Assembly (NCBI GenBank): GCA_016213325.1
Contig: JACRAY010000028.1
Span: 46,045-110,044, forward strand
Direction: 5' to 3'
DNA length: 64,000 nucleotides
Source: Burkholderiales bacterium
GTDB lineage: Bacteria; Pseudomonadota; Gammaproteobacteria; Burkholderiales; Burkholderiaceae_C
The notes beneath the pieces were generated by a model. The model saw nothing but the letters and a program-made list of their open reading frames with translations. It searched no databases and was not told the DNA's origin. Shown here piece after piece: positions 28,548 through 36,749 of this stretch; the first letter of the stretch is position 1; the number at the start of each line of letters is the position of its first letter. Made by a program: the position numbers and the translations under genes.

Positions 28548-29521
28548 GCCCATTTCTCCGTGATCTCCTGCAGGCCCTGCGGCGGCTCGCGCAGCATGGC
28601 GATGGCGGCTGCACGAACCGCCTCGCGTTCCCCTTCGCGCAGGTACTCGACCGGCGACTTGCCGGCGATGCGCGCCAGCGCCAGCGCCGGCAGCAAGGTG
28701 GCAATGCGCAGCTCCAGGTCCGGCCAGTGTTCCCAACGCACGTAGGCCGCGTAGGCTGCCGTGACGGCGCGGAAGGCTTCAAGCAGTTGCGCAGCCAGTG
28801 CAGGCATGTGTACCGCCTTCAGCAGGAAGTGGTTGAGGCAGAACGCCACGTCGAAAGCCGGGTCACCGAACCACGCGCATTCGGCGTCCAGCAGCACCAG
28901 CCCGCGCGGGCCGGCGAGGATGTTCTTCGGGCTCACGTCGCCATGGACCAGCACGCGCCTGGTCGATGCCGTCCGCTCGACGAGCGCGAGCAGGCGATCG
29001 GCCAGGGCCGGGTGGACCCGCGCGGTTTCGACGAGGTAGGGCTCCAGCCGGATCGAGTGGAAGTTGGCGTCGGTGGCGAACTGCAGGGCGACGGCGGCAT
29101 CGTCCGCCGTGGTGGCGTGGATGCGGCCCAGCACCTCGCCGAGCGCACGCGCGACGCCGGTGTCGACGTGTCCCGCCAGCAGCCGCGCTTTCCAGTTCGC
29201 GTACTGCGGGCCGAGGTACTCCATGACGAAGCTCTTGGTCTCATCGTCGCTCCCCAGCACGCGCGGCACGTGGCCCGGCACGATGGCAGCGGCGGCGCGC
29301 AGCCAGGCGATCTCGTGGAACACGCGCTCCACCGGCACCAGCCATTCCTTGGCCACCTTCAGCTTCGGCAGCGCCTGCTTCACGCAGTAGCTGCCCGAGC
29401 GCAGGTCGACGCGGTAGATGCCGGACGACACGCCCCCGGCGAGCGCGGTGGCCACTACGTCTTCGTCGGCTGCTGCCAGCCCTAGCGACAGGAAGATCCG
29501 CCTCAGGTCACCGGGATTCAT
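28544..29521 (-). CDS. APH-fold phosphotransferase (small-molecule kinase)
   Basis: A 325-residue kinase of the aminoglycoside phosphotransferase/choline kinase fold. It shows the Gly-rich loop LAGGVSSGIYRVDL, the Lys of YCVKQALPKLK, the catalytic loop HGDVSPKNIL and the metal-binding segment LLDAECAWFGDPAFD. The substrate is unknown; related enzymes act on methylthioribose, choline, homoserine and sugars. It is first gene of a coupled trio with the enolase paralogue and the Bug receptor, which suggests it phosphorylates an imported hydroxy acid (inference). It is divergent from panE with 44 bp between. Confidence 0.85.
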   Translation of the reverse strand: MNPGDLRRIFLSLGLAAADEDVVATALAGGVSSGIYRVDLRSGSYCVKQALPKLKVAKEWLVPVERVFHEIAWLRAAAAIVPGHVPRVLGSDDETKSFVMEYLGPQYANWKARLLAGHVDTGVARALGEVLGRIHATTADDAAVALQFATDANFHSIRLEPYLVETARVHPALADRLLALVERTASTRRVLVHGDVSPKNILAGPRGLVLLDAECAWFGDPAFDVAFCLNHFLLKAVHMPALAAQLLEAFRAVTAAYAAYVRWEHWPDLELRIATLLPALALARIAGKSPVEYLREGEREAVRAAAIAMLREPPQGLQEITEKWA

Positions 29522-29553
29522 GGCGCGAGCATACCTGCCGAGGACACGGCTCC

Positions 29554-29559
29554 TAGAAT
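29554..29559 (+). promoter_or_regulatory. Candidate -10 (TAGAAT) of panE
   Basis: TAGAAT ends 6 nt before the first ATG of the panE-type gene, so the transcript would be leaderless or nearly so. No good -35 is seen. Confidence 0.35.
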
Positions 29560-29565
29560 CCGCAG

Positions 29566-30465
29566 ATGATGAAAACTGCCGTAATGGGTGCCGGTGCCGT
29601 GGGCTGCTACTTCGGCGGCATGCTTGCCAGGGCCGGGCATCCGGTGACGCTGGTCGCCAGGCCGCAGCATGTGCAGCAGATTTCGAGCAAAGGCCTGCGC
29701 ATGGAGACGAAGGCGTTCGACGAATCGGTCGAATTGGCGGCGACGACGGATGTGGCGGGCGTGGCAGGGGCGGCGCTGGTGCTGTTCAGCGTCAAGTCGA
29801 CCGACACCGAGTCGGCCGGTGAGCAGATGCGGCCCTGGCTGACCCCGGGCGCGCTCGTGCTGTGCCTGCAGAACGGCGTGGACAACGCCGAGCGGCTGCG
29901 CAAGGTGCTGCCCGCGCACGAGGTGGCCGCAGCCGTCGTCTATGTGGCCACCGAAATGGCCGGCCCCGGCCACCTGAAGCACCACGGGCGCGGCGAACTG
30001 GTGATCGAGCCTTCAACCAAAAGCGAATCGGTCGCGCAGGCGCTGCGCGAGGCCGGGGTGCCGACGGAGGTCTCCGGCAACGTGCGCGGCGCACTGTGGC
30101 TCAAGCTGGTGATCAATTGCGCGTACAACGCCATCTCGGCGATTGCGCAGCGGCCCTACGGCGATAACGTCCAGGGCGAAGGCATCTGGCGTGTGATGCA
30201 GGACGTGGTCGACGAATGCCTCGCGGTCGCCAAGGCCGACGGCGTGGACATCCCGGGGGATGCGCACGCCGTGGTGCGCAAGCTGGTCGAAGCCATGCCC
30301 ACCCAGTACTCGTCCACCGCGCAGGACCTGCGCGCGGGCAAGCGCACCGAGATCGATTACCTGAACGGGCTGGTGGTGCGGCGGGGCGAGGCGCTGGGTA
30401 TCCCGACGCCCGCCAACCGCGTGCTGTGGGCCCTCGTCAAGCTGCTGGAGACGAAGGGCCCCTGA
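29566..30465 (+). CDS. panE: 2-dehydropantoate 2-reductase (ketopantoate reductase family)
   Basis: A 299-residue NADPH-dependent reductase. The N-terminal Rossmann motif GAGAVGCYFGG is at residues 8-18. The catalytic Lys lies in GALWLKLVINCAYNAISAI, and the C-terminal helical domain contains STAQDLRAGKRTEIDYLNG with the conserved Asp/Glu. The canonical reaction is ketopantoate to pantoate in vitamin B5 synthesis. Paralogues reducing other 2-keto acids are frequent in Burkholderiales, so the symbol is provisional. It is divergent from the kinase/enolase-like operon. Confidence 0.85.
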   Translation: MMKTAVMGAGAVGCYFGGMLARAGHPVTLVARPQHVQQISSKGLRMETKAFDESVELAATTDVAGVAGAALVLFSVKSTDTESAGEQMRPWLTPGALVLCLQNGVDNAERLRKVLPAHEVAAAVVYVATEMAGPGHLKHHGRGELVIEPSTKSESVAQALREAGVPTEVSGNVRGALWLKLVINCAYNAISAIAQRPYGDNVQGEGIWRVMQDVVDECLAVAKADGVDIPGDAHAVVRKLVEAMPTQYSSTAQDLRAGKRTEIDYLNGLVVRRGEALGIPTPANRVLWALVKLLETKGP

Positions 30466-30469
30466 AGCC

Positions 30470-30970
30470 TCAGCGCCCGTCCTTGTCGGCGTCGCCCGGC
30501 ATCGCGCGTTCGATGCGGTCCCAGCTGGCGCGGGCCGCGGCCTTCGCCTCTTCCCAGTTCAGGCGGGACTTGCCCTTGACGTTTTCCCACTCGCTGCGCA
30601 GGCGCGGCTCGGCCTTTTCGAAGGACTCGCCGGACGCCCCGGCGCGTTCCCAGCCGGTATAGCCGGTGCGGTAGGCGGGGGCGTAGTCTTCCCACGTGTA
30701 GTCCTTGTTGTAGTACGGCACCTTCGTGTGGTTTTCGCGCCAGTACGCGTCTTCCACGGTGGGGTTCACGCTCTCGGCCGCCGCCTTGCCGCCGAGGCCG
30801 CCGGCCGCGGCGCCGGCTGCTCCGCCGAGCACGGTGCCCACCGGCCCTGCCATGGAACCGACAGCTGCACCTGCCGCGGCGCCGGCCGCCGCGCCCGCGC
30901 CGACTCCGGCCGGGTGGGCGCCCGGGGCGCCGGAGATGGGATCGCGATTCGAGGGGTTCTTGTCGGACAT
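30470..30970 (-). CDS. Glycine-zipper protein, function unknown
   Basis: A 166-residue protein. Residues 20-65 are an Ala/Gly-rich glycine zipper (GAAAGAAAGAAVGSMAGPVG), which can form a membrane-embedded helical hairpin. The C-terminal 100 residues are polar with many Trp/Tyr and resemble a repeated stress-protein domain (YWRENHTKVPYYNKDYTWED, AYRTGYTGWE). There is no classical signal peptide. Similar proteins are common in Burkholderiales and mostly unstudied. It converges on panE with only 4 bp between. Confidence 0.7.
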   Translation of the reverse strand: MSDKNPSNRDPISGAPGAHPAGVGAGAAAGAAAGAAVGSMAGPVGTVLGGAAGAAAGGLGGKAAAESVNPTVEDAYWRENHTKVPYYNKDYTWEDYAPAYRTGYTGWERAGASGESFEKAEPRLRSEWENVKGKSRLNWEEAKAAARASWDRIERAMPGDADKDGR

Positions 30971-31097
30971 TGACTGCTCCTTTGGTTTGGAATGTTCGGG
31001 AGCACCAGAGTGCCTCACCAGTAAGCGCCGGTTTGTCGGACCCGCCTTGCACAGGGGGCAGGAAGAAGCCCTACGATGCCGGTACACGCTCATCAAC

Positions 31098-31301
31098 ATG
31101 AAGAACGAAATCGCCAACCCCCTGCTGGAAGACCTGGGCATCGAATTGATGGAGTGGCGCGAAGGACATTGCGAGCTCGGCCTCGACGTGGCGCCGCGCC
31201 ACCTCAACCGCAGGGGGCGGCTGCAGGGCGGCGTCGCCGCGACGCTGCTCGACGTGCAGGGTTCGTTCAAGCGGGCGTCGCGCGCCCCCGGACCCGAGTG
31301 A
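31098..31301 (+). pseudogene. PaaI-type thioesterase remnant with internal deletion
   Basis: A 67-residue product. The N-terminal part MKNEIANPLLEDLGIELMEW through GRLQGGVAATLLDV is a typical hot-dog-fold PaaI/YdiI-like thioesterase. It then jumps straight to QGSFKRASRAPGPE, which looks like the normal C-terminal strand of the same family. Around 70 central residues, including most of the hot-dog sheet, are absent while the frame is kept, so the product cannot fold as a normal enzyme. The stop overlaps the Bcr/CflA start (GTGA), which may explain why the frame was preserved. Confidence 0.7.
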
Positions 31302-32488
31302 CAAGCGGCACGGCAACTCCCCATCCCGCGCGGCTGGTCATCACGCTGGTGGCCCAGCTCACGTTCGCCCTGCTGGCAATGACGATCTGCCTGCCGTCGA
31401 TGCAGGAGTGGCCGCGCCTCTTCGGCGAGTCGCAGGCCAGCGTGCAGCTCACCTTCAGCGCCTACGTGCTCACTTACGGGGCCATGCAGCTCGTCTACGG
31501 GCCCCTGTCGGACCGCTGGGGCCGCAAGCCGGTCGTGATGTTCGGGCTGGTCATCGCGCTCGCGGGTTCGGTCCTGGCTGCGCTGGCCCCCAACCTCTGG
31601 CTGCTGGTCGCCGCGCGCGCATTGCAGGGCGCGGGCTCTGCAGCCACCATGGTGGTCGGCCGCGCGCTGGTGCAGGACTTCTTCGCCGGGCCCGAGCGCA
31701 CGCGCGTGATGGCTTTCGTCGGCATGACGATGGGCTTGGTGCCGCCGGCCGCCACGCTGGTGGGCGGCCAGCTGCACGTGCGGATGGGTTGGCAGGCCAA
31801 CTTCGTGCTGCTCGCGCTGCTGGCCCTGGTCTTGCTGGCCACGGTGTGGCGCGTGCTGCCGGCCCCGCCACCGCCGAACCCGGCGCATTCGCGCGGATGG
31901 CGCGAACTGGCCGGCGGCTACTGGCGGTTGGTGCGCGAGCCCGGCTTCGGCTGGTATGCGTTGACGCTGGCCAGCGCCACCGGGGCCTTCTATGCCTTCC
32001 TCGCCGGTGCACCGCTGGTGCTGTCCGGCTACGGCGTACCGCCCGACCAGGTCGGCTGGTACATCATGGCGCCGCCGGTCGCCTACATCTTCGGCAATGC
32101 GCTCACGTCGCGGCTGGTGCGCTCGCAGACCGACCTGGCGATCATGGGCTGGGGCCAGGCCATCACGCTGGCCGGGCTCGTGGTGCTGCTGGCAGTCGGC
32201 GTGACCGGGCCGCATGTCCCGCTGGCGCTGTCGCTGCCCTTGCTGCTGCTGGGTATCGGGCATGGCCTGCTGGTGCCGCCCACGCTGGCCGGCACGGTGG
32301 GGCTCGTTCCCGCGCTGGCGGGCACGGCCGCCGCGCTGGCCGGCGTGATGCAACAGGGGGGCGGCGCGCTGGGCGGTTACTTCGTCGGCCTCGTCACCCA
32401 CCACGGGCAGGTCAACCTCGCCCTGATGATGCTCGGCTGGAGCCTCATGGGCATGGTGGCATGGCTGGCGCTCAGCCGCAGTCGCTGA
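31298..32488 (+). CDS. Bcr/CflA family multidrug efflux MFS transporter
   Basis: A 396-residue, 12-helix carrier. The Bcr/CflA signatures are present: LPSMQEWPRLFG near the start, the MFS loop GPLSDRWGRKPVVMFG, and RALQGAGSAATMVVGRALVQ in TM4. The start is the GTG that overlaps the thioesterase-remnant stop, so translation is coupled to that remnant. It would export drugs or amphipathic metabolites by proton antiport. It converges on the amidohydrolase gene with 1 bp between. Confidence 0.88.
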   Translation: MTSGTATPHPARLVITLVAQLTFALLAMTICLPSMQEWPRLFGESQASVQLTFSAYVLTYGAMQLVYGPLSDRWGRKPVVMFGLVIALAGSVLAALAPNLWLLVAARALQGAGSAATMVVGRALVQDFFAGPERTRVMAFVGMTMGLVPPAATLVGGQLHVRMGWQANFVLLALLALVLLATVWRVLPAPPPPNPAHSRGWRELAGGYWRLVREPGFGWYALTLASATGAFYAFLAGAPLVLSGYGVPPDQVGWYIMAPPVAYIFGNALTSRLVRSQTDLAIMGWGQAITLAGLVVLLAVGVTGPHVPLALSLPLLLLGIGHGLLVPPTLAGTVGLVPALAGTAAALAGVMQQGGGALGGYFVGLVTHHGQVNLALMMLGWSLMGMVAWLALSRSR

Positions 32489-32489
32489 A

Positions 32490-33737
32490 CTATTTCAGCG
32501 GGCGGTGCAGCACCGGCGCGCACTCCGCCGTCTCGGCCAGCAACCGGCCGCTGCGCCACACCTTCAGCCGGTTCGCTCGCAGCCGGATCGCTTCGACAAC
32601 GTCTTTCGCCTGCAGCAGCACGAAGCTCGCATCGCAGCCGGCCTCCAGCCCGTAGCCTCCGAGGCCCATCACCTTCGCCGCGTTGGCCGTGACCGCGTCG
32701 AAGCAGGCGCGGATGCCGCGCACGCTGGTCATCTGCGCCACGTGCAGCCCCATGTGCGCCACTTCGAGCATGTCGCCCGAACCCAGCGCGTACCACGGGT
32801 CCATCACGCAGTCGTGCCCGAAAGCGACGGTGATGCCGGAGCGCATCAATTCGGGCACGCGGGTCATGCCGCGCCGCCTGGGGTAGGTGTCGTGACGCCC
32901 CTGCAGGGTGATGTTGATGAGCGGGTTGGCGACGATGGCCACGCCGCTTTCGGCTATGAGCGGCAGCAGCTTGGACACGTAGTAGTTGTCCATGCTGTGC
33001 ATGCTGGTCACGTGGCTGCCCGTCACGCGGCCCTGCAGGCCCAGCCGCTGAGCCTCGAAGGCCAGCGTCTCGATATGCCGCGACAGCGGGTCGTCGGACT
33101 CGTCGCAGTGCATGTCGACCGGCTTGCCCCGCTCGGCGGCCAGCTCGCACAGCAGCTTCACGCTGGCGGCGCCTTCGGCCATGGTGCGCTCGAAGTGCGG
33201 GATGCCGCCCACCACGTCGACACCCTTGTCCAGCGCGCGCTTCAGGTTGTCGACGCCGCCGCGGCTGCGCAGCACGCCGTCCTGCGGGAAAGCCACCAGT
33301 TGCAGGTCGATGGCGTGCGCGACCCGCCGTTTGACGTCGAGCAGCGCGTCCACGGCCAGCAGGCTGGCGTCGCTGGTGTCCACATGGCTGCGGATCGCGA
33401 GCAGCCCCTTGGCCACAGCCATGTCGCAATAGGCCAGCGCGCGCTCGACGATGCCGTCGGCCTCCAGCGTGGGCTTCAGTTCGCCCCACAACTGGATGCC
33501 TTCCAGCAACGTGCCGCTCTCGTTGACCCGCGGGTTGCCGTAGGTCAGCACCGAGTCCATGTGGAAATGCGGGTCGCAAAAGGGCGGGGCGAGCAGCCGG
33601 CCGCGGGCGTCGACGGATTCGTGCGCCGGCGCCTGCAAGCCCTGGGTGACTTCGGCGATCCTGCCGCCGCGCACCGCCACCGACATGTTCGCTCGCCCGT
33701 CGGGCAGCGTCGCGTTCGTGATCAGCAGGTCGAGCAT
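32490..33737 (-). CDS. Cytosine-deaminase-like amidohydrolase
   Basis: A 415-residue metal-dependent amidohydrolase, very similar in order of motifs to E. coli CodA. It has the metal HxH of PHFHMDS, the His of VDMHCDESDD with the catalytic Glu, GSHVTSMHSMDN and the metal Asp of FGHDCVMDPW. In E. coli CodA the residue after that Asp is also Asp and helps recognise the pyrimidine; here it is Cys, so the substrate may be a related cyclic amide rather than cytosine. It lies 4 bp behind the HupE/UreJ-like gene and ends the operon that begins with upp, which supports a pyrimidine role. Confidence 0.85.
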   Translation of the reverse strand: MLDLLITNATLPDGRANMSVAVRGGRIAEVTQGLQAPAHESVDARGRLLAPPFCDPHFHMDSVLTYGNPRVNESGTLLEGIQLWGELKPTLEADGIVERALAYCDMAVAKGLLAIRSHVDTSDASLLAVDALLDVKRRVAHAIDLQLVAFPQDGVLRSRGGVDNLKRALDKGVDVVGGIPHFERTMAEGAASVKLLCELAAERGKPVDMHCDESDDPLSRHIETLAFEAQRLGLQGRVTGSHVTSMHSMDNYYVSKLLPLIAESGVAIVANPLINITLQGRHDTYPRRRGMTRVPELMRSGITVAFGHDCVMDPWYALGSGDMLEVAHMGLHVAQMTSVRGIRACFDAVTANAAKVMGLGGYGLEAGCDASFVLLQAKDVVEAIRLRANRLKVWRSGRLLAETAECAPVLHRPLK

Positions 33738-33741
33738 GGCA

Positions 33742-34857
33742 TCACCCCAGGTCGAAAGCGCGTTCGATGAACCACCACAGCGCCAGCAGCGCGATCAGCA
33801 CGGAGCCGCCGGCCAGCACGCCTTTGCGATAGAAACGCGTGGTGCGCAGCCAGAACGCGACCGGCACGAACGCGAGCACGATGGCGAGTTGACCCAGTTC
33901 GACCCCGACGTTGAAGCCCACCAGCGCCAGCGCCAGTGCGTCCTGCGGCAGTCCCAGGTCCCGGAGCACCGAAGCGAAGCCGAAGCCGTGGATGAGGCCG
34001 AACACGAAGGCCATGGCCCAGCGGCGCCGGTCGATGACGCCCCACAGGTTGTTGAGCGCGGCGAACACCACCGAGGCGGCGATCACCGACTCCACCAGCC
34101 GCGACGGCAGCGACACCACGCCCAGCACCGCCAGGCTCAGGGTGATGGAATGCGCGACGGTGAAGGCGGTGACGACCTTCACCACGTCGATGACGGCGGC
34201 TTTCAGTGTCGCCACCGGTTCCCAGCGCTGGTCGATCCGGACCACCACGGCGGGCAGCAGCAGCGACAGCAGGAACAGGATGTGGTCGAAGCCGATCCAG
34301 ATGTGCCACACGCCCTCGAGCACGTACTGGCGCAGCGTCTCCCACGCGCTGGGTGACTTCAGCTGCAGTTCCTGCTCGGCGGAGCCGACGGCGAACACCA
34401 GGGCCTGGGGCGACGCCGCTTCAGGCGCCGACCATTGCACCAGCCCGCGGTGCGTGGGGTCGGTGTCGAAGAACAGGGTGTAGCGCAGCTTGAAGGGCGG
34501 TGCCAGCTTCTCGCACTCGGCCACCAGCGAGAGCACTGCGTAGGTGCCGTCGCTGTGCCGGTCCAGCAGCAAGGGGCCGGTGGGGCGGGCGACGCACGGC
34601 GTAGTGCCCGACTTCGCCGAGAGGTGCTCGATGGCGTACTTCCTGATGTCGTCGCTGCGCCCGCGCACCTCGCCCCAGGTGAGTTCGCCGTTGCCGTCGC
34701 GGTCGAGTTGCAGCACGAAGTCGAGGTCGCGCAACGCGATGTCCCAGCGGATCGCGATGCGCTCGCCGTCGGCGCGCAGGGTCAGGTAACTGTCGCTCGG
34801 CTTGTGCGCGAAGGCGAGCGCCGGCAGCCAGAGGAGCAGGGCGGCGAGCAGCTTCAC
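33742..34857 (-). CDS. HupE/UreJ-like membrane protein with periplasmic EF-hand loop
   Basis: A 371-residue protein. A signal peptide (VKLLAALLLWLPALAFA) is followed by a periplasmic domain of about 170 residues. About six membrane helices then carry the HupE/UreJ_2 signature (EGVWHIWIGFDHILFLLSLL, FGLIHGFGFASVLRDLGLP with His residues). Residues 52-63, DRDGNGELTWGE, form a complete 12-residue EF-hand calcium loop. The start is a GTG overlapping the TPR gene stop (GTGA). The family is related to nickel permeases but this long form is uncharacterised. It sits between upp and the cytosine-deaminase-like gene. Confidence 0.82.
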   Translation of the reverse strand: MKLLAALLLWLPALAFAHKPSDSYLTLRADGERIAIRWDIALRDLDFVLQLDRDGNGELTWGEVRGRSDDIRKYAIEHLSAKSGTTPCVARPTGPLLLDRHSDGTYAVLSLVAECEKLAPPFKLRYTLFFDTDPTHRGLVQWSAPEAASPQALVFAVGSAEQELQLKSPSAWETLRQYVLEGVWHIWIGFDHILFLLSLLLPAVVVRIDQRWEPVATLKAAVIDVVKVVTAFTVAHSITLSLAVLGVVSLPSRLVESVIAASVVFAALNNLWGVIDRRRWAMAFVFGLIHGFGFASVLRDLGLPQDALALALVGFNVGVELGQLAIVLAFVPVAFWLRTTRFYRKGVLAGGSVLIALLALWWFIERAFDLG

Positions 34858-36014
34858 TTGAGCTGCTCCGCCAGCTTCGCGAGGCGCGGGTCCTCGAAGC
34901 CGCTGGACCTGAGCCACTGCAGCGCCGGCTCGGCCGCCTTCGGCTGCTTCGCGGCGAGCGCTGCGCGCAGCAGGATCTCGGCGTCGCGCGGTTCCTTCTG
35001 CTTCGTGTAATTACTCGCGGCCAGCTGCACGGCGGCAGGTGCATCGCCCTCGATGTCGAGCGCAAAGCGCGCCGCCTCCTGTTCGTGCAACCGGTCGCCA
35101 CGCCGGGCTGCTGCCTGGAACCGATCGCGCAACTGCCTGACCCAGCCATCGGTGCGCGGGTCCCGCGTGGCGCGCCCGGCCAGCGCCAGCCGCAGCAGCA
35201 GCACGTCGGAGCGCTCCCAGCCTTGCAGCAGCTCCAGCACTTCGGCGGGGCGGCCGCGCAGCAGCAGGAAGTCGGCAAACGCGCCCAGCAGGAACTGGTC
35301 GGTGATCCCGATCGCCAGTGCGCGCTCGTAGTGGTTCTCGGCTTCGTCCCAGCGCTGCAGGCGGGTGGCCATCTCGCCCAGCCGCGTGCGCACCCACAAC
35401 ATCAGGCCGGGATCGACGCCTTCGCTCAGCGCCAGGATCTGCAGGCCCTCGTACGCCTGGCGCAGCTGGCCGGTGGCAGCCTGCACGTACGCCGAGCAGC
35501 CCCGCGCCATCAGCAGGTGCGCGAAAGGCGTGAGGCGCCGGCACTCGGACTCGGCTTGCGGGTAGTTGGCCTGCACCATGTGGATGGCGGCGCGCCATGC
35601 GATCGGGTCGGGCGATGCAGGCGAGAGCTGGCTTGCCTTGGCCAGGCTGGCCAGCGCACCGTCGAAGTCATGGGCGTACTGCTGGATCAGCCCCCGGATC
35701 AACCAGTAGCGCGGCACCGCCGAGCCCGAGGACTCCAGCGGCGCGATGGCCGCCGATGCATAGCCCACGTAGCGCGGGTCGCCTTGAGCCATGGCCAGGT
35801 CGAAGTAGCGCCGCGCGATCTCGATGCGCAGCGCTGCATCGTCGGCTCGCGCCGCCAGCTGGCGGCGCAGCGAGTCGACGGCCCTGAGCGCCGGGTCGGT
35901 GGCGCCGGGCAGCTTCTCGACGACTTCGGAGTCGGCCGCCGGCGTGAACGGCACGGCCCCGGCCCCGGCGCTTGCCAGGACCAGCAGGGCGACGGCGCGG
36001 CGCGCTGCCGTCAC
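34854..36014 (-). CDS. TPR-repeat periplasmic protein
   Basis: A 386-residue protein with a signal peptide (MTAARRAVALLVLASAGAGA) and several tetratricopeptide repeats, for example HDFDGALASLAKASQLSPAS and RWDEAENHYERALAIGITDQ. TPR solenoids mediate protein contacts. It starts 6 bp after upp and overlaps the HupE/UreJ-like gene, so the two secreted or membrane proteins are probably partners. No enzymatic motif is seen. Confidence 0.8.
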   Translation of the reverse strand: MTAARRAVALLVLASAGAGAVPFTPAADSEVVEKLPGATDPALRAVDSLRRQLAARADDAALRIEIARRYFDLAMAQGDPRYVGYASAAIAPLESSGSAVPRYWLIRGLIQQYAHDFDGALASLAKASQLSPASPDPIAWRAAIHMVQANYPQAESECRRLTPFAHLLMARGCSAYVQAATGQLRQAYEGLQILALSEGVDPGLMLWVRTRLGEMATRLQRWDEAENHYERALAIGITDQFLLGAFADFLLLRGRPAEVLELLQGWERSDVLLLRLALAGRATRDPRTDGWVRQLRDRFQAAARRGDRLHEQEAARFALDIEGDAPAAVQLAASNYTKQKEPRDAEILLRAALAAKQPKAAEPALQWLRSSGFEDPRLAKLAEQLK

Positions 36015-36020
36015 TTGCGC

Positions 36021-36650
<630 letters not shown>

Positions 36651-36689
36651 GCCGCGATTCTGTCAGGTGACTGGCGGGGTTGGAAATCC

Positions 36690-36703
36690 TTGATCCGGAT
36701 CAA
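36690..36703. promoter_or_regulatory. FNR/Anr box (perfect palindrome)
   Basis: TTGATCCGGATCAA is an exact TTGAT-N4-ATCAA site, the consensus for the oxygen-sensing regulators FNR/Anr. It lies in the 99-bp divergent region between upp and the redox operon, centred 53 bp before the GTG and 89 bp before the ATG of the flavoprotein gene. A class II position (-41.5) would put the transcript start near 36738. Confidence 0.8.
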
Positions 36704-36749
36704 CGAATCGGCCGTGCCGCAGGACTAAGTTGGGCCGATTGGTGGCCCT

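Noticed and set aside
30726..31097. An N-terminal extension joining the region upstream to the thioesterase remnant
   Set aside because: It is antisense to the glycine-zipper gene and the ATG at 31098 starts the recognisable thioesterase sequence.
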